DNA of 26,066 nucleotides from Clostridiales bacterium (lineage in GTDB: Bacteria; Bacillota_A; Clostridia; Peptostreptococcales; Anaerovoracaceae). The stretch's first letter is position 1. Every line of letters begins with the position of its first letter. The position numbers and the translations under genes are program-made. A model generated the notes under the pieces. It was not told the origin of the DNA, made no database searches, and worked only from the letters and a program-made list of their open reading frames with translations. The stretch lies in contig JAILFI010000056.1 in the NCBI GenBank assembly GCA_024697655.1, positions 1-26,066 of the forward strand. The letters are read 5' to 3'. Positions 16,435-23,579 of the stretch are shown here, piece after piece.

Positions 16435-17394
16435 TCAGCGGACCATCGTTCCGATGCGGTCCAGCAGTTCTTCTGCCCGCCGGAACCTCTGCCAGTATAC
16501 CACAAATCCATGCATCATACCGTCCATGCGGATACAGGTGACATCATTGCCGCTGGCCGCAAGGCGTTCCGCAAACGCCTCCCCGTCATCTCTGAGCGGG
16601 TCGAACTCAGCCGTCACGACGATCGCCGGCGGCAGACCGCCAAGGTCCTCCGCCTTACCGGGGTTGAGCCTGCTGTCAGACGGATCCGTCCCGTCAGGCA
16701 CATAGAGCCCGATCATTGTCTGCATGGCGCTGACCGGCAGCACGTATCCGCCCTGTCCGAACATCTGCGCCGAGGCGGAGTCCTCTATATCAACACAGCC
16801 GTATGTGCCGTAAAACAGAATGAGCCTTGACAAAGCGGGGGCCTCCCCGTCTCTTGCGAGCAATGCCAGCGCGGTGCTGATCGTCGCGCCGGAACTGTCT
16901 CCGCCTGCCATCAGCCTGTGAGGATCCCCGCCGTATTCCCCCGCATGCGCAGCCGCCCATTCCGCCGCACACACTGCATCCTCGATACAGGCCGGGAACG
17001 GATCTTCCGGCGCAAGCCGGTACTCCACGGCGATGACCACAGCCCCGCAGGCATCCGCGAGTTTTCCGCAGAGCGGATCGTGGTCTTCGATACTGCCCAT
17101 GATGAATCCGCCGCCGTGAAAATACAGCAAAACAGGAACCGGTACATCCGATGAGGCTGCACTTTCGGGCACATAGACACGCACGGGCAGCGGCGGCAGA
17201 CCGCCACGCTCGATGAACACATCCTTCTTCGCAGACACCTCATACGGCTCCGTGCTCATAAGGTGTCGGGAAATCTCATCTGCACGCAGAAGCGGCAGGT
17301 CTTCCATCCGGAAAGGCACTTCAAACCCCGGGCCTTCCAGTGCCGCCCGGTAGAATTCATAAACATCCGGGTCAAATCGTTCTCTGTCCATCAT
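16435..17394 (-). CDS. Alpha/beta hydrolase, hormone-sensitive-lipase family esterase
   Basis: A 319-aa carboxylesterase-like enzyme, with no signal peptide and therefore cytoplasmic. The oxyanion-hole motif HGGG is at 93-96. The nucleophile is S167 in GGDSSGA, and the acid and base are D265 in TAEFDPLRD and H295 in MMHGFVV. These are the family's full catalytic set. Two adjacent ATG codons start the frame after GGGAG; the first is used here. It follows panF after a hairpin and precedes the flavoprotein. Natural substrate unknown; small acyl esters are typical for the family. Confidence 0.9.
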   Translation of the reverse strand: MMDRERFDPDVYEFYRAALEGPGFEVPFRMEDLPLLRADEISRHLMSTEPYEVSAKKDVFIERGGLPPLPVRVYVPESAASSDVPVPVLLYFHGGGFIMGSIEDHDPLCGKLADACGAVVIAVEYRLAPEDPFPACIEDAVCAAEWAAAHAGEYGGDPHRLMAGGDSSGATISTALALLARDGEAPALSRLILFYGTYGCVDIEDSASAQMFGQGGYVLPVSAMQTMIGLYVPDGTDPSDSRLNPGKAEDLGGLPPAIVVTAEFDPLRDDGEAFAERLAASGNDVTCIRMDGMMHGFVVYWQRFRRAEELLDRIGTMVR

Positions 17395-17411
17395 GTTCTC
17401 CCGCTTACAAA

Positions 17412-17446
17412 AGATGCGGCCCCACCGTTGTGTACGATGGAGCCGC
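17412..17446 (-). terminator. Hairpin terminator-like structure after panF
   Basis: A 13-bp stem with two or more G-U pairs (arms 17434-17446 and 17416-17428) closes a 5-nt loop, and ATCTTTTG follows on the minus strand. It starts 16 bases past the panF stop and overlaps the region just upstream of the esterase ribosome binding site. The U-tract is modest, so it could be a partial terminator. Confidence 0.6.
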
Positions 17447-17462
17447 GTGACACGTTATCGTA

Positions 17463-19007
17463 TTAGAAACACTTTCTGAGCATTTCCGGGTCCGGTTCCT
17501 TCTTGTTCAGAAGACCGACCGCAAAGTAGGCAATACCGCCGACGAGCAGACCGAGCACGATCTCATGGATCCCGAACGGCGCGATCTTGACCTGATTGAA
17601 GAAGACGAATGTCGCGACGCCGCAGATGATCGAAGCGATGCAGCAGGCAGCGTTTCCTCTTTTCCAGTACAGGCCGCCGACCAGAGGCCAGAAGAAGGTC
17701 GCCTCGAGACCGCCCATCGCGAACAGGTTGATCCAGACAAGGATCGACGGCGGATTGAGCGCCAGCACGAAGACGATCAGCCCGAGCACAACAGTCAGTG
17801 CAAAGCTGCCGTACTTGAGTTTTTTCTCGGTGCTGTCACTGACTGTCATCTCAGTGGACTGGTCTGCCTTGACCGCCTGCACAACACCTTCTTTCGCGAT
17901 ATATGTCACGAACAGATTTTTGAGAAGCGTAGCGGAAGCGAGGATCAGCAGCGAATCTACCGTCGACATGACAGCCGCCAGCGGCGCAGCCAGGAACAGC
18001 CCTGCCGCCCACGTCGGCATGAATTTGTTGACGACATACGGGATGACCGAGTCGGTATTGGCAAGCTGCTCTTCCCCGATCAGCGGAAGCGCCATCGTAC
18101 CGGCAAAATGCATACCGATCATGAGAATGCCGACAACAACGGTCCCCCAGAGCATCGCTTTATGCAGGGACTCTGTATCTTTGAAGCCCATGCTTCTGAC
18201 AGCGGTCTGCGGAAGCCCCAGCACGCCGACACCGACGAGCACCCAGAAGGAGATCAGATAACCGGGGCGCAATGCGCCGATCTCTTTTCCGAACTCCCCT
18301 TTGCCGATCAGATCCCAGCCGGGATTGTTGGCCGCGTTGAAATCGATAATGTTTTCCATGCCGCCGCCCGCGCGGAGGACGAAGAACAGGAGCAGGAATG
18401 TACCACAGGCCATGATGAAGCCCTGGATCGTATCGGTGATAACGACCGCCTTGAATCCGCCGAAAGCGGTGTAGGCAATGACGATCACCGAGAACAGGAT
18501 CAGCGCGTGCGTATATGAAAGCCCTGTTACTGTCTGAATGAGTGTGGCGCCGCCTTTGAACTGCGCGATCATCTGTGTGATGAAGAACACGACGAGCATG
18601 ACGCTGCAGAGAATGACGACCGCATCGGAATTGTATCTGGCTTTCAGATAATCCGAAATGGTGACTGCCTTGATGCGGCGGGAAACGAGTCCCAGTTTTT
18701 TACCGATCACGCCGAGCGTCAGGAACGCCGTACCGATCTGGATCGCCGCGACCCAGGACTGGGTCAGGCCCCAGCTCGCCGCCAGTCCCGGTCCTCCCAG
18801 GAACGAGCTGGCACTTGTATAGGTTGCGATCAGCGTCATGGCGAGGACGATACCGCCCATGGTGCGGCCGCCTACGAAATAGTTCTGGATGAATCCGCTG
18901 GACGCGTTCTGCTTGGCCGACTGATGGCTCATCCAGACACCGATGATGGCATTGACTGCCATATAAACGAGAAGGATCCCTAAGATCGCGATCTGTTTGC
19001 TCTCCAT
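17463..19007 (-). CDS. panF: Sodium/pantothenate symporter (solute:sodium symporter family)
   Basis: A 514-aa polytopic membrane protein of the SSS family with about 13 hydrophobic segments. The N-terminal NYFVGGRTMGGIVLAMTLIATYTSASSF region is the family's sodium-binding signature area, and AFGGFKAVVITDTIQG is the second hallmark. PanF imports pantothenate, the coenzyme A precursor, with sodium. Assignment to PanF over other SSS members rests on the overall pattern and on the neighbouring YhdT-family gene, which usually accompanies panF. ATG 19007 follows an AGGAGG ribosome binding site that overlaps the yhdT stop. Confidence 0.88.
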   Translation of the reverse strand: MESKQIAILGILLVYMAVNAIIGVWMSHQSAKQNASSGFIQNYFVGGRTMGGIVLAMTLIATYTSASSFLGGPGLAASWGLTQSWVAAIQIGTAFLTLGVIGKKLGLVSRRIKAVTISDYLKARYNSDAVVILCSVMLVVFFITQMIAQFKGGATLIQTVTGLSYTHALILFSVIVIAYTAFGGFKAVVITDTIQGFIMACGTFLLLFFVLRAGGGMENIIDFNAANNPGWDLIGKGEFGKEIGALRPGYLISFWVLVGVGVLGLPQTAVRSMGFKDTESLHKAMLWGTVVVGILMIGMHFAGTMALPLIGEEQLANTDSVIPYVVNKFMPTWAAGLFLAAPLAAVMSTVDSLLILASATLLKNLFVTYIAKEGVVQAVKADQSTEMTVSDSTEKKLKYGSFALTVVLGLIVFVLALNPPSILVWINLFAMGGLEATFFWPLVGGLYWKRGNAACCIASIICGVATFVFFNQVKIAPFGIHEIVLGLLVGGIAYFAVGLLNKKEPDPEMLRKCF

Positions 19008-19009
19008 CT

Positions 19010-19276
19010 TCAGGCCTCCTTTCCTGCCGCTTCAGCTTCATCATCGAGGCTGAAATTCACAAAGACCTTCTTCAGAAGGATCACAACACCAACCACCGCG
19101 ATCACGAATACCCCCGGTGTACTGAGGATCCACCACAGCGGCAGCCCCATCACCTTGATGTCAATTCCCGAAAGCAGGTAGGCGCAGCCCACATGCCACA
19201 GGAAGCAGATGAGAAACAGCACGGCCGTTGCGCGTGCTTCTTTTCTGATCTGCAAATTCTTTTCTTCTCTCGTCAT
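19010..19276 (-). CDS. yhdT: YhdT family small membrane protein (DUF997)
   Basis: An 88-aa protein with two hydrophobic segments (about 15-37 and 46-67), a basic N-terminus (REEKNLQIRKEARA) and an acidic C-terminal tail. This matches the YhdT family that is commonly encoded immediately before panF. Its function is unknown; a small accessory subunit of the symporter is plausible. I chose ATG 19276 because AAAGGAG lies 10 bases upstream. An in-frame ATG at 19381 would add 35 residues, has no ribosome binding site, and would read through a terminator-like hairpin. The gap to panF is two bases. Confidence 0.85.
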   Translation of the reverse strand: MTREEKNLQIRKEARATAVLFLICFLWHVGCAYLLSGIDIKVMGLPLWWILSTPGVFVIAVVGVVILLKKVFVNFSLDDEAEAAGKEA

Positions 19277-19305
19277 CGAATGATTTCTCCTTTCGTCCAC
19301 TGAGT

Positions 19306-19338
19306 AATAAAAATCCGCACAAGTGATACTCTGCGGAT
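19306..19338 (-). terminator. Terminator-like hairpin inside the yhdT-panF leader (possible attenuator)
   Basis: On the minus strand ATCCGCA (19338-19332) and TGCGGAT (19319-19313) form a 7-bp stem with a 12-nt loop, followed directly by TTTTATT. It lies downstream of the predicted promoter and about 30 bases before the yhdT start. It would therefore stop transcription before the operon unless prevented. Confidence 0.6.
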
Positions 19339-19386
19339 GGACGATTCTCACATATTCGGTGAACACAGACAGCTCCTGCATTGCTT

Positions 19387-19490
19387 TCAGGACACGTTCA
19401 CATGCGGATACATGCCTGTCAGAATGAGCATCTTCAGTTCCCGTTGTCTAATATGGTATAGTTCCTTTTTACAAGGATACCGTCCATCGA
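19387..19490 (-). promoter_or_regulatory. Structured 5' leader of yhdT-panF with putative anti-terminator segment
   Basis: The upstream leader holds a hairpin closed by GGTA/TACC (19481-19455). A second hairpin (19420-19391) has the stem GACA/TGTC plus GCATG/CATGT, and its loop begins ATCCG. ATCCGCA at 19409-19403 is identical to the left arm of the terminator hairpin, so it could pair with the right arm instead. A 14-codon frame (ATG 19431 to TGA 19387) also lies here; no codon bias suggests amino-acid sensing. I do not recognise a known riboswitch class. Confidence 0.4.
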
Positions 19491-19494
19491 CTGA

Positions 19495-19523
19495 AATATA
19501 GCACTTATTATTTCGTTTGTAAA
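19495..19523 (-). promoter_or_regulatory. Promoter of yhdT-panF
   Basis: On the minus strand, -35 TTTACA (19523-19518) and -10 TATATT (19500-19495) are separated by 17 bases in an AT-rich stretch. This gives a leader of about 210 nt to ATG 19276. It begins directly after the tsf terminator. Confidence 0.6.
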
Positions 19524-19560
19524 TATCATTTTTTGTAACTGATAAACATTTTTGGATACC

Positions 19561-19595
19561 AAAAAACCCCGGCAGCTTTCCGGCCGCCGGGGCTT
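19561..19595 (-). terminator. Intrinsic terminator of rpsB-tsf
   Basis: A GC-rich stem (CCCCGGC 19567-19573 with GCCGGGG 19586-19592) is followed on the minus strand by six T. It starts 24 bases after the tsf stop. Confidence 0.9.
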
Positions 19596-19618
19596 ATTCC
19601 CTTTTTTATCAGACGCGC

Positions 19619-20722
19619 TTATTTCGCCTGTGCAGCTGCTGTCTGTGCAGCAACTTCTGCCGCGAAGTCTTCTTCCTTCTTCTGGATGCCTTCGCCGACC
19701 TCGAAGCGGATCACTTTGGACAGCGCCAGGCCCTGATCGACAGAGGCGAGGTACTGCGCAACAGTCTGCTTGCCGTCCTCTGCTCTGACGTATGTCTGAT
19801 CCATCAGGCAGATCTCTTTGAGCTGCTTCTTCATACGGCCCTCGACCAGACCGGTGAAGACTTTGTTCTCAACGATGTTCGCTTTGTCAGCAACGGCGAG
19901 CTCTGCGAGCTTGGCCTTTGCATCGTCGGAGAGGAAGTTCGGCAGATAGTTGAAGTTGAAGCCTTTCTCCGCTCTCTTCTCCGCGAGGATCGCTGTATCC
20001 TCAGCGGACCAGACACCGTCGACAGCCTTGTCGAGAAGCGCATTCAGGATCGGCTTGGGAAGTGTGAACGGATCGTTCAGCGCGCTCTCAAGCGTGACCT
20101 TATGGATGCCTTCCAGCTCTTCCGCGGAGATATCCTCTCTGCTCACATACTGCGGGTTCATAGCAGCAACCTGCATCGCGATATTCTTCAGAGCCGCCTT
20201 GTTGGCGTCGGTGGCTTCACCGTTCGCAGCGACGATAACGCCGATGCGGCCGCCGCCGTGGATGTAGGATGTCAGAACATCGCCTGTCGCCTTGTCGATG
20301 CGGCGCAGGGACATGTTCTCACCGATCTTGGCGATCTTCGCTGTGAGAGCGTCGCCGACAGTGACACCGTCATAAGCCATCGCCTTGAACGCATCCATGT
20401 CATTGCTCTCCGCGGTAAGCGCGAGCTTGGCAAGATCGTCAACGAACGTAATGAACTCTTCGTTCTTGGCAACAAAGTCTGTCTCGGAGTTGACCTCGAC
20501 GACAGCCGCCGCCTTCTCATCCTCAGAGATAGCGATTCTGACAAGCCCCTCAGCCGCGATACGGCCGGCTTTTTTGGCTGCCTTGGCAAGACCTTTTTCC
20601 TTCAGATATTCAACCGCCTGATCGATATTGCCATCGGTCTCAACCAGCGCGTTCTTGCAGTCCATCATGCCTGCGCCCGTCATTTCGCGCAGTTCTTTTA
20701 CCATCGATGCTGTGATAGCCAT
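19619..20722 (-). CDS. tsf: Elongation factor Ts with an internal insertion
   Basis: EF-Ts recharges EF-Tu by exchanging GDP. The 367-aa protein starts MAITASMVKELREMTGAGMMDCKNAL (UBA-like domain). It has the EF-Tu contact motif TDFVA at 81-85, followed by KNEEF, and ends with VEGRMKKQLKEICLMDQTYV...TVAQYL. Family members are usually about 290-315 aa. The extra length is mostly at about residues 218-285, between the core subdomain sequence LESALND and the KxxIVENKxxxGLVEGR helix. An Ala/Gln-rich tail ends the protein. ATG 20722 has AAGGAGG upstream, 26 bases after rpsB. Confidence 0.96.
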   Translation of the reverse strand: MAITASMVKELREMTGAGMMDCKNALVETDGNIDQAVEYLKEKGLAKAAKKAGRIAAEGLVRIAISEDEKAAAVVEVNSETDFVAKNEEFITFVDDLAKLALTAESNDMDAFKAMAYDGVTVGDALTAKIAKIGENMSLRRIDKATGDVLTSYIHGGGRIGVIVAANGEATDANKAALKNIAMQVAAMNPQYVSREDISAEELEGIHKVTLESALNDPFTLPKPILNALLDKAVDGVWSAEDTAILAEKRAEKGFNFNYLPNFLSDDAKAKLAELAVADKANIVENKVFTGLVEGRMKKQLKEICLMDQTYVRAEDGKQTVAQYLASVDQGLALSKVIRFEVGEGIQKKEEDFAAEVAAQTAAAQAK

Positions 20723-20748
20723 CTTTTCCTCCTTATATCCGCCGGGGA

Positions 20749-21504
20749 CTACTCTTCGTCCGCCGCCTCTTCCGCAACTTCTTCCGCAGCTTCCATCGTT
20801 TCGACGGCTTCCGCCATGCTCTCACCCTGACGGGCTTCGAGAACAGCATCCGCCATGCAGGAGCTGATCAGTCTGACCGCACGGATCGCATCGTCGTTCG
20901 CCGGGATGACGTAGTCGACATCATCCGGATCGCAGTTGGTGTCAACGATACCGATGACAGGGATGCCGAGGATCTTCGCCTCTTTGATGGCAATGCGCTC
21001 TTTGCGCGGGTCGACGATGAACATCGCGCCGGGCATACCGGGCATATCCTTGATGCCGCCCAGGTACTTTTCGAGACGTTCCTGCTCTCTCTTGAGCATC
21101 AGGACTTCCTTCTTGGACAGTTTTTCGAATGTGCCGTCCGCTTCCATCGCGGTAATGTCGTTGAGTCTCTTGATACGGGTCGAGATGGTCTTGTAGTTGG
21201 TCAGCATGCCGCCGAGCCATCTCTGGTTGACATAGTACTGGTCGCAGCGGAGCGCCTCATCATGGATGGCGGTCTGCGCCTGCTTCTTCGTACCAACGAA
21301 GAGGATCGGCTTGCCGGTCGCGGCGACTTTCTTCATGAAGTCATACGCTTCGTCGATGAGTTTGACCGTCTTGGACAGATCGATGATGTAGATCCCGTTG
21401 CGCTCCGTGAAAATGTAGGGAGCCATTTTCGGGTTCCATCTTCTGGTCTGGTGTCCGAAGTGGACGCCGGCTTCGAGCAGCTGTTTCATGCTAAGTACTG
21501 ACAT
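20749..21504 (-). CDS. rpsB: 30S ribosomal protein S2
   Basis: A 251-aa small-subunit protein with the classic start [27 protein letters not shown]. It also has the ITRWLGG-equivalent [13 protein letters not shown], the [14 protein letters not shown] region, and [22 protein letters not shown]. The C-terminus is a strongly acidic tail ([14 protein letters not shown]). ATG 21504 follows AGGAGG. A longer in-frame reading through the leader to 21663 would run across the promoter and is rejected. It forms an operon with tsf. Confidence 0.98.
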   Translation of the reverse strand: MSVLSMKQLLEAGVHFGHQTRRWNPKMAPYIFTERNGIYIIDLSKTVKLIDEAYDFMKKVAATGKPILFVGTKKQAQTAIHDEALRCDQYYVNQRWLGGMLTNYKTISTRIKRLNDITAMEADGTFEKLSKKEVLMLKREQERLEKYLGGIKDMPGMPGAMFIVDPRKERIAIKEAKILGIPVIGIVDTNCDPDDVDYVIPANDDAIRAVRLISSCMADAVLEARQGESMAEAVETMEAAEEVAEEAADEE

Positions 21505-21634
21505 TTGGTTTACCTCCTGGTTTTTTCCTTCCACCGGCGGTGGGCTTTCGGCGAACAAACCCTTGCGGGCACCTTCTCGCCCCATCCCGGTGTGTCTGAT
21601 TGATCCGGCGCAAAACGAAAGAGCGCCGTGTAAT
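21505..21634 (-). promoter_or_regulatory. Structured 5' leader of rpsB
   Basis: The leader of about 125 nt contains three hairpins on the minus strand. They are GGCGC/GCGCC (21627-21607), an outer GGCGA/TTCGCC enclosing CCC-GCAA-GGG with a GNRA tetraloop (21581-21550), and CCACC/GGTGG (21543-21531) just above the ribosome binding site AGGAGG (21518-21513). Ribosomal protein operons are often autoregulated by such leaders. I do not recognise this as a named family. Confidence 0.45.
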
Positions 21635-21663
21635 ATGATACAGGAATCGCTATGCGATTGCAA
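21635..21663 (-). promoter_or_regulatory. Promoter of rpsB-tsf
   Basis: On the minus strand, -35 TTGCAA (21663-21658) and -10 TATCAT (21640-21635) are separated by 17 bases. It begins directly after the stop codon of the LytTR gene. Confidence 0.7.
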
Positions 21664-21668
21664 GTGTT

Positions 21669-22004
21669 TTATGCCAGCGACCGCAAATACGCGTTGAATC
21701 GCTTCCGGAATGCCGCATAAGAGCCTTTTCCGACCGGCAGACAGGTGCCGTCGTCAAAAAAGATGCTGCCGTCCCGCATCTTTTCCACCCTGTCGCAATT
21801 GACCATCAGATACGAGTGACATTCATAAAAAGAAGCCGGCAGTCCTTCTGCGACATCCGCCAGCTGTCCCCGTATGACCACTTCCCCGTGGTCGGTCATA
21901 ATGCGCACATATCTTGTTTCCTGCTGCAGATACAGGATCGAGGAGATCCTGATCTTCTGCGATAGATCCCTGCAGATGATCGGAAGATAGATCTTCCTGT
22001 CCAT
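21669..22004 (-). CDS. Stand-alone LytTR-domain DNA-binding regulator
   Basis: The 111-aa protein is essentially one LytTR domain. Residues about 14-110 carry [43 protein letters not shown] and the C-terminal [13 protein letters not shown] pattern. There is no receiver domain, so it is not a classical two-component response regulator. ATG 22004 follows GGGAGG. An in-frame TTG at 22028 lacks such a site. It lies 76 bases downstream of the XRE gene on the same strand, and no sensor kinase is nearby. Its targets are unknown. Confidence 0.85.
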   Translation of the reverse strand: MDRKIYLPIICRDLSQKIRISSILYLQQETRYVRIMTDHGEVVIRGQLADVAEGLPASFYECHSYLMVNCDRVEKMRDGSIFFDDGTCLPVGKGSYAAFRKRFNAYLRSLA

Positions 22005-22080
22005 AGATAACGCCTCCCTTGCTGTCAATTCCCTGTTGAATACCTATGGCGGCTGCCTTTGGCTGTTTCCCTTTTCCTTC

Positions 22081-22440
22081 TTACTCGCCCCCCTCGTCAG
22101 ACCCATCCGGCATTTCCTTTTTCAGCGATTCCATCACAATGCGGACGATCGCCTGGTTGCCGCTGTCCAATTCCCTGAACAGGCTCTCGTTTTCTTTCAT
22201 GAGGAACGGCCTGCCGGTCTTCACGACATCACAAAAGATCTCATTGGGCTCCGCCTCGAGGCTGTCCATGAGAAGAATCAGTTTTTCCATGCTCGGACTC
22301 ACCCGGCCGCATTCGATATGGCTGATGTGGACGCGCCCGATGCCGGTCAGTTCAGATAGTTTTTCCTGAGTCAGCCCCTTTCTCTTGCGGGCTCTGCGCA
22401 GACGGCTGCCGATCCGCTGCGCATTGCTGAGTGTAGTCAA
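22081..22440 (-). CDS. XRE-family helix-turn-helix regulator
   Basis: In this 119-aa protein residues 10-66 form a Cro/C1-type HTH (IGSRLRRARKRKGLTQEKLSE, then IGRVHISHIECGRVSPSMEKL). A C-terminal helical, acidic tail of about 50 residues follows (SLFRELDSGNQAIVRIV). The start is TTG 22440, supported by GGAGAGG 8 bases upstream; there is no in-frame ATG near it. It lies between the rpoZ terminator and the LytTR gene, and may form a transcription unit with the latter. No phage, toxin or immunity partner is seen that would indicate what it controls. No convincing promoter was found in the roughly 110 bases before it. Confidence 0.85.
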   Translation of the reverse strand: MTTLSNAQRIGSRLRRARKRKGLTQEKLSELTGIGRVHISHIECGRVSPSMEKLILLMDSLEAEPNEIFCDVVKTGRPFLMKENESLFRELDSGNQAIVRIVMESLKKEMPDGSDEGGE

Positions 22441-22549
22441 TGCCGTTACCTCTCCACCTGACGTCTTCCTTTATATGTCATTTTAGAAAGACTTCCGTGT
22501 CAGATAAATGACCGCAAAATACCGATGGTACTTATAGGCTACATTTCAA

Positions 22550-22586
22550 CAAAAAAGTAAAGAGCGGCCCGTTGTCCGGTCGCTCT
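22550..22586 (-). terminator. Intrinsic terminator of gmk-rpoZ
   Basis: On the minus strand AGAGCG (22586-22581) pairs with CGCTCT (22566-22561) around an inner CCG/CGG helix, followed by TTACTTTTTTG. It lies about 65 bases past the rpoZ stop. The stretch 22441-22549 holds only the upstream region of the XRE gene. Confidence 0.8.
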
Positions 22587-22651
22587 CATTCTCAATTCGC
22601 TGTGTTCACTATGATGTCCTGCGGCAGTGCTTCCGCCGCCTGGCGAGCTCC

Positions 22652-22852
22652 TTATTCCTCTTCCCTGCTGTAGGTGATCCACTCGTTGGCGATCTCTCTG
22701 GCCGCGACCGAAACCGGTTTTTCACGGTCGTCGGAGGCGTCAAGGGGAGGCTCGCCGGCGATGATGTTCCGGGCTCTCTTTGCTGCCAGGATCACCAGCG
22801 TGTACTTGCTGTCCGCTTTGGTTCTCAGTTCGTTGATGGATGGATACAACAT
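22652..22852 (-). CDS. rpoZ: RNA polymerase omega subunit
   Basis: The 66-aa omega subunit helps assemble and stabilise RNA polymerase by chaperoning beta'. It starts MLYPSINEL and contains [15 protein letters not shown] and the conserved region [16 protein letters not shown], as in Bacillota RpoZ. The ATG follows the gmk stop with no gap (TAAATG), and a GGAGGAGG site lies within the gmk end, so the two are coupled. Confidence 0.95.
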   Translation of the reverse strand: MLYPSINELRTKADSKYTLVILAAKRARNIIAGEPPLDASDDREKPVSVAAREIANEWITYSREEE

Positions 22853-23467
22853 TTAAAATTCCTCCTCCTCATATCGTTTGATCGTCTCCTCGATGGTCGG
22901 ATCCACTTTCAGCCGGCTCGCGCGCATGATGCTGAGCACCTGCTCCACCGCTTCTCCGATCTCGTCGTTGACGACGACATAATCATACTCTTTCGCCACT
23001 GCGATCTCCGACAGCGCTTTGGAAAGCCGTTTTTCGATCACCTCAGGCGCATCTGTGCCCCGGCTGGTGATCCGCCGGCGCAGTTCCTTCATGGACGGCG
23101 GCAGGATGAAGATCAGCTCGGCATCCGGCATCGCTTTGCGGACGTTCATGCCGCCCTGCACATCGATATCCAAAATGATGTCCTTGCCTTCCGCGAGACG
23201 TTCCGTGACCGGGTCTTTCGGTGTTCCGTAGTAATTGCCGAACACATCGGCCCACTCCAGGAACCCGCCGCTTCTGATCGTCTCTTCAAACTGCTCCCGC
23301 GTTGCGAAGTAGTAGTGGACGCCTTCCTCTTCACCGTCTCGTTTTTCCCGCGTCGTCATGGAGATCGAGAACTCGGCAGCCGGCCAGCGCTCCATCACGT
23401 TCATGATGATCGTTCCTTTTCCAGCTCCGGACGGTCCGGAGATCACGATGAGTCTGCCCTGTTCCAT
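22853..23467 (-). CDS. gmk: Guanylate kinase
   Basis: Gmk phosphorylates GMP to GDP. The 204-aa protein has the P-loop GPSGAGKGT (11-19), the GMP-binding part FSISMTTREKRDGEEEGVHYYF and FLEWADVFGNYYGTP, and the LID-region RRRITSRGTDAPEVIEKRL. I chose ATG 23467 with GAGGAG 5 bases upstream; a GTG two codons earlier overlaps that site. It has its own promoter despite following yicC. Confidence 0.97.
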   Translation of the reverse strand: MEQGRLIVISGPSGAGKGTIIMNVMERWPAAEFSISMTTREKRDGEEEGVHYYFATREQFEETIRSGGFLEWADVFGNYYGTPKDPVTERLAEGKDIILDIDVQGGMNVRKAMPDAELIFILPPSMKELRRRITSRGTDAPEVIEKRLSKALSEIAVAKEYDYVVVNDEIGEAVEQVLSIMRASRLKVDPTIEETIKRYEEEEF

Positions 23468-23502
23468 AGTCACTCCTCGACAGTTCTATCTAGCGAAGAA
23501 TA

Positions 23503-23531
23503 ATTTTAACACAACGATGTCCGCTTTTCAA
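23503..23531 (-). promoter_or_regulatory. Promoter of gmk-rpoZ
   Basis: On the minus strand, -35 TTGAAA (23531-23526) and -10 TAAAAT (23508-23503) are separated by 17 bases, in the 112-base gap between yicC and gmk. This is one of the best promoter matches in the window. Confidence 0.75.
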
Positions 23532-23579
23532 TCCCGAAGATGAAAATCCGGGCGAAACTGTAAAACAGCGGCACCTTTG

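Noticed and set aside
19277..19381. N-terminal extension of YhdT by 35 residues
   Set aside because: No ribosome binding site, an atypical sequence for the family, and it reads through the terminator-like hairpin.
21505..21663. N-terminal extension of S2 by 53 residues
   Set aside because: It would translate the promoter and structured leader. The conserved S2 start at 21504 has AGGAGG in front.
22441..22549. Promoter for the XRE gene
   Set aside because: Several partial -10 boxes (TATAAG, TAAAAT) occur, but none has a convincing -35 at 16-18 bases, so none is listed.
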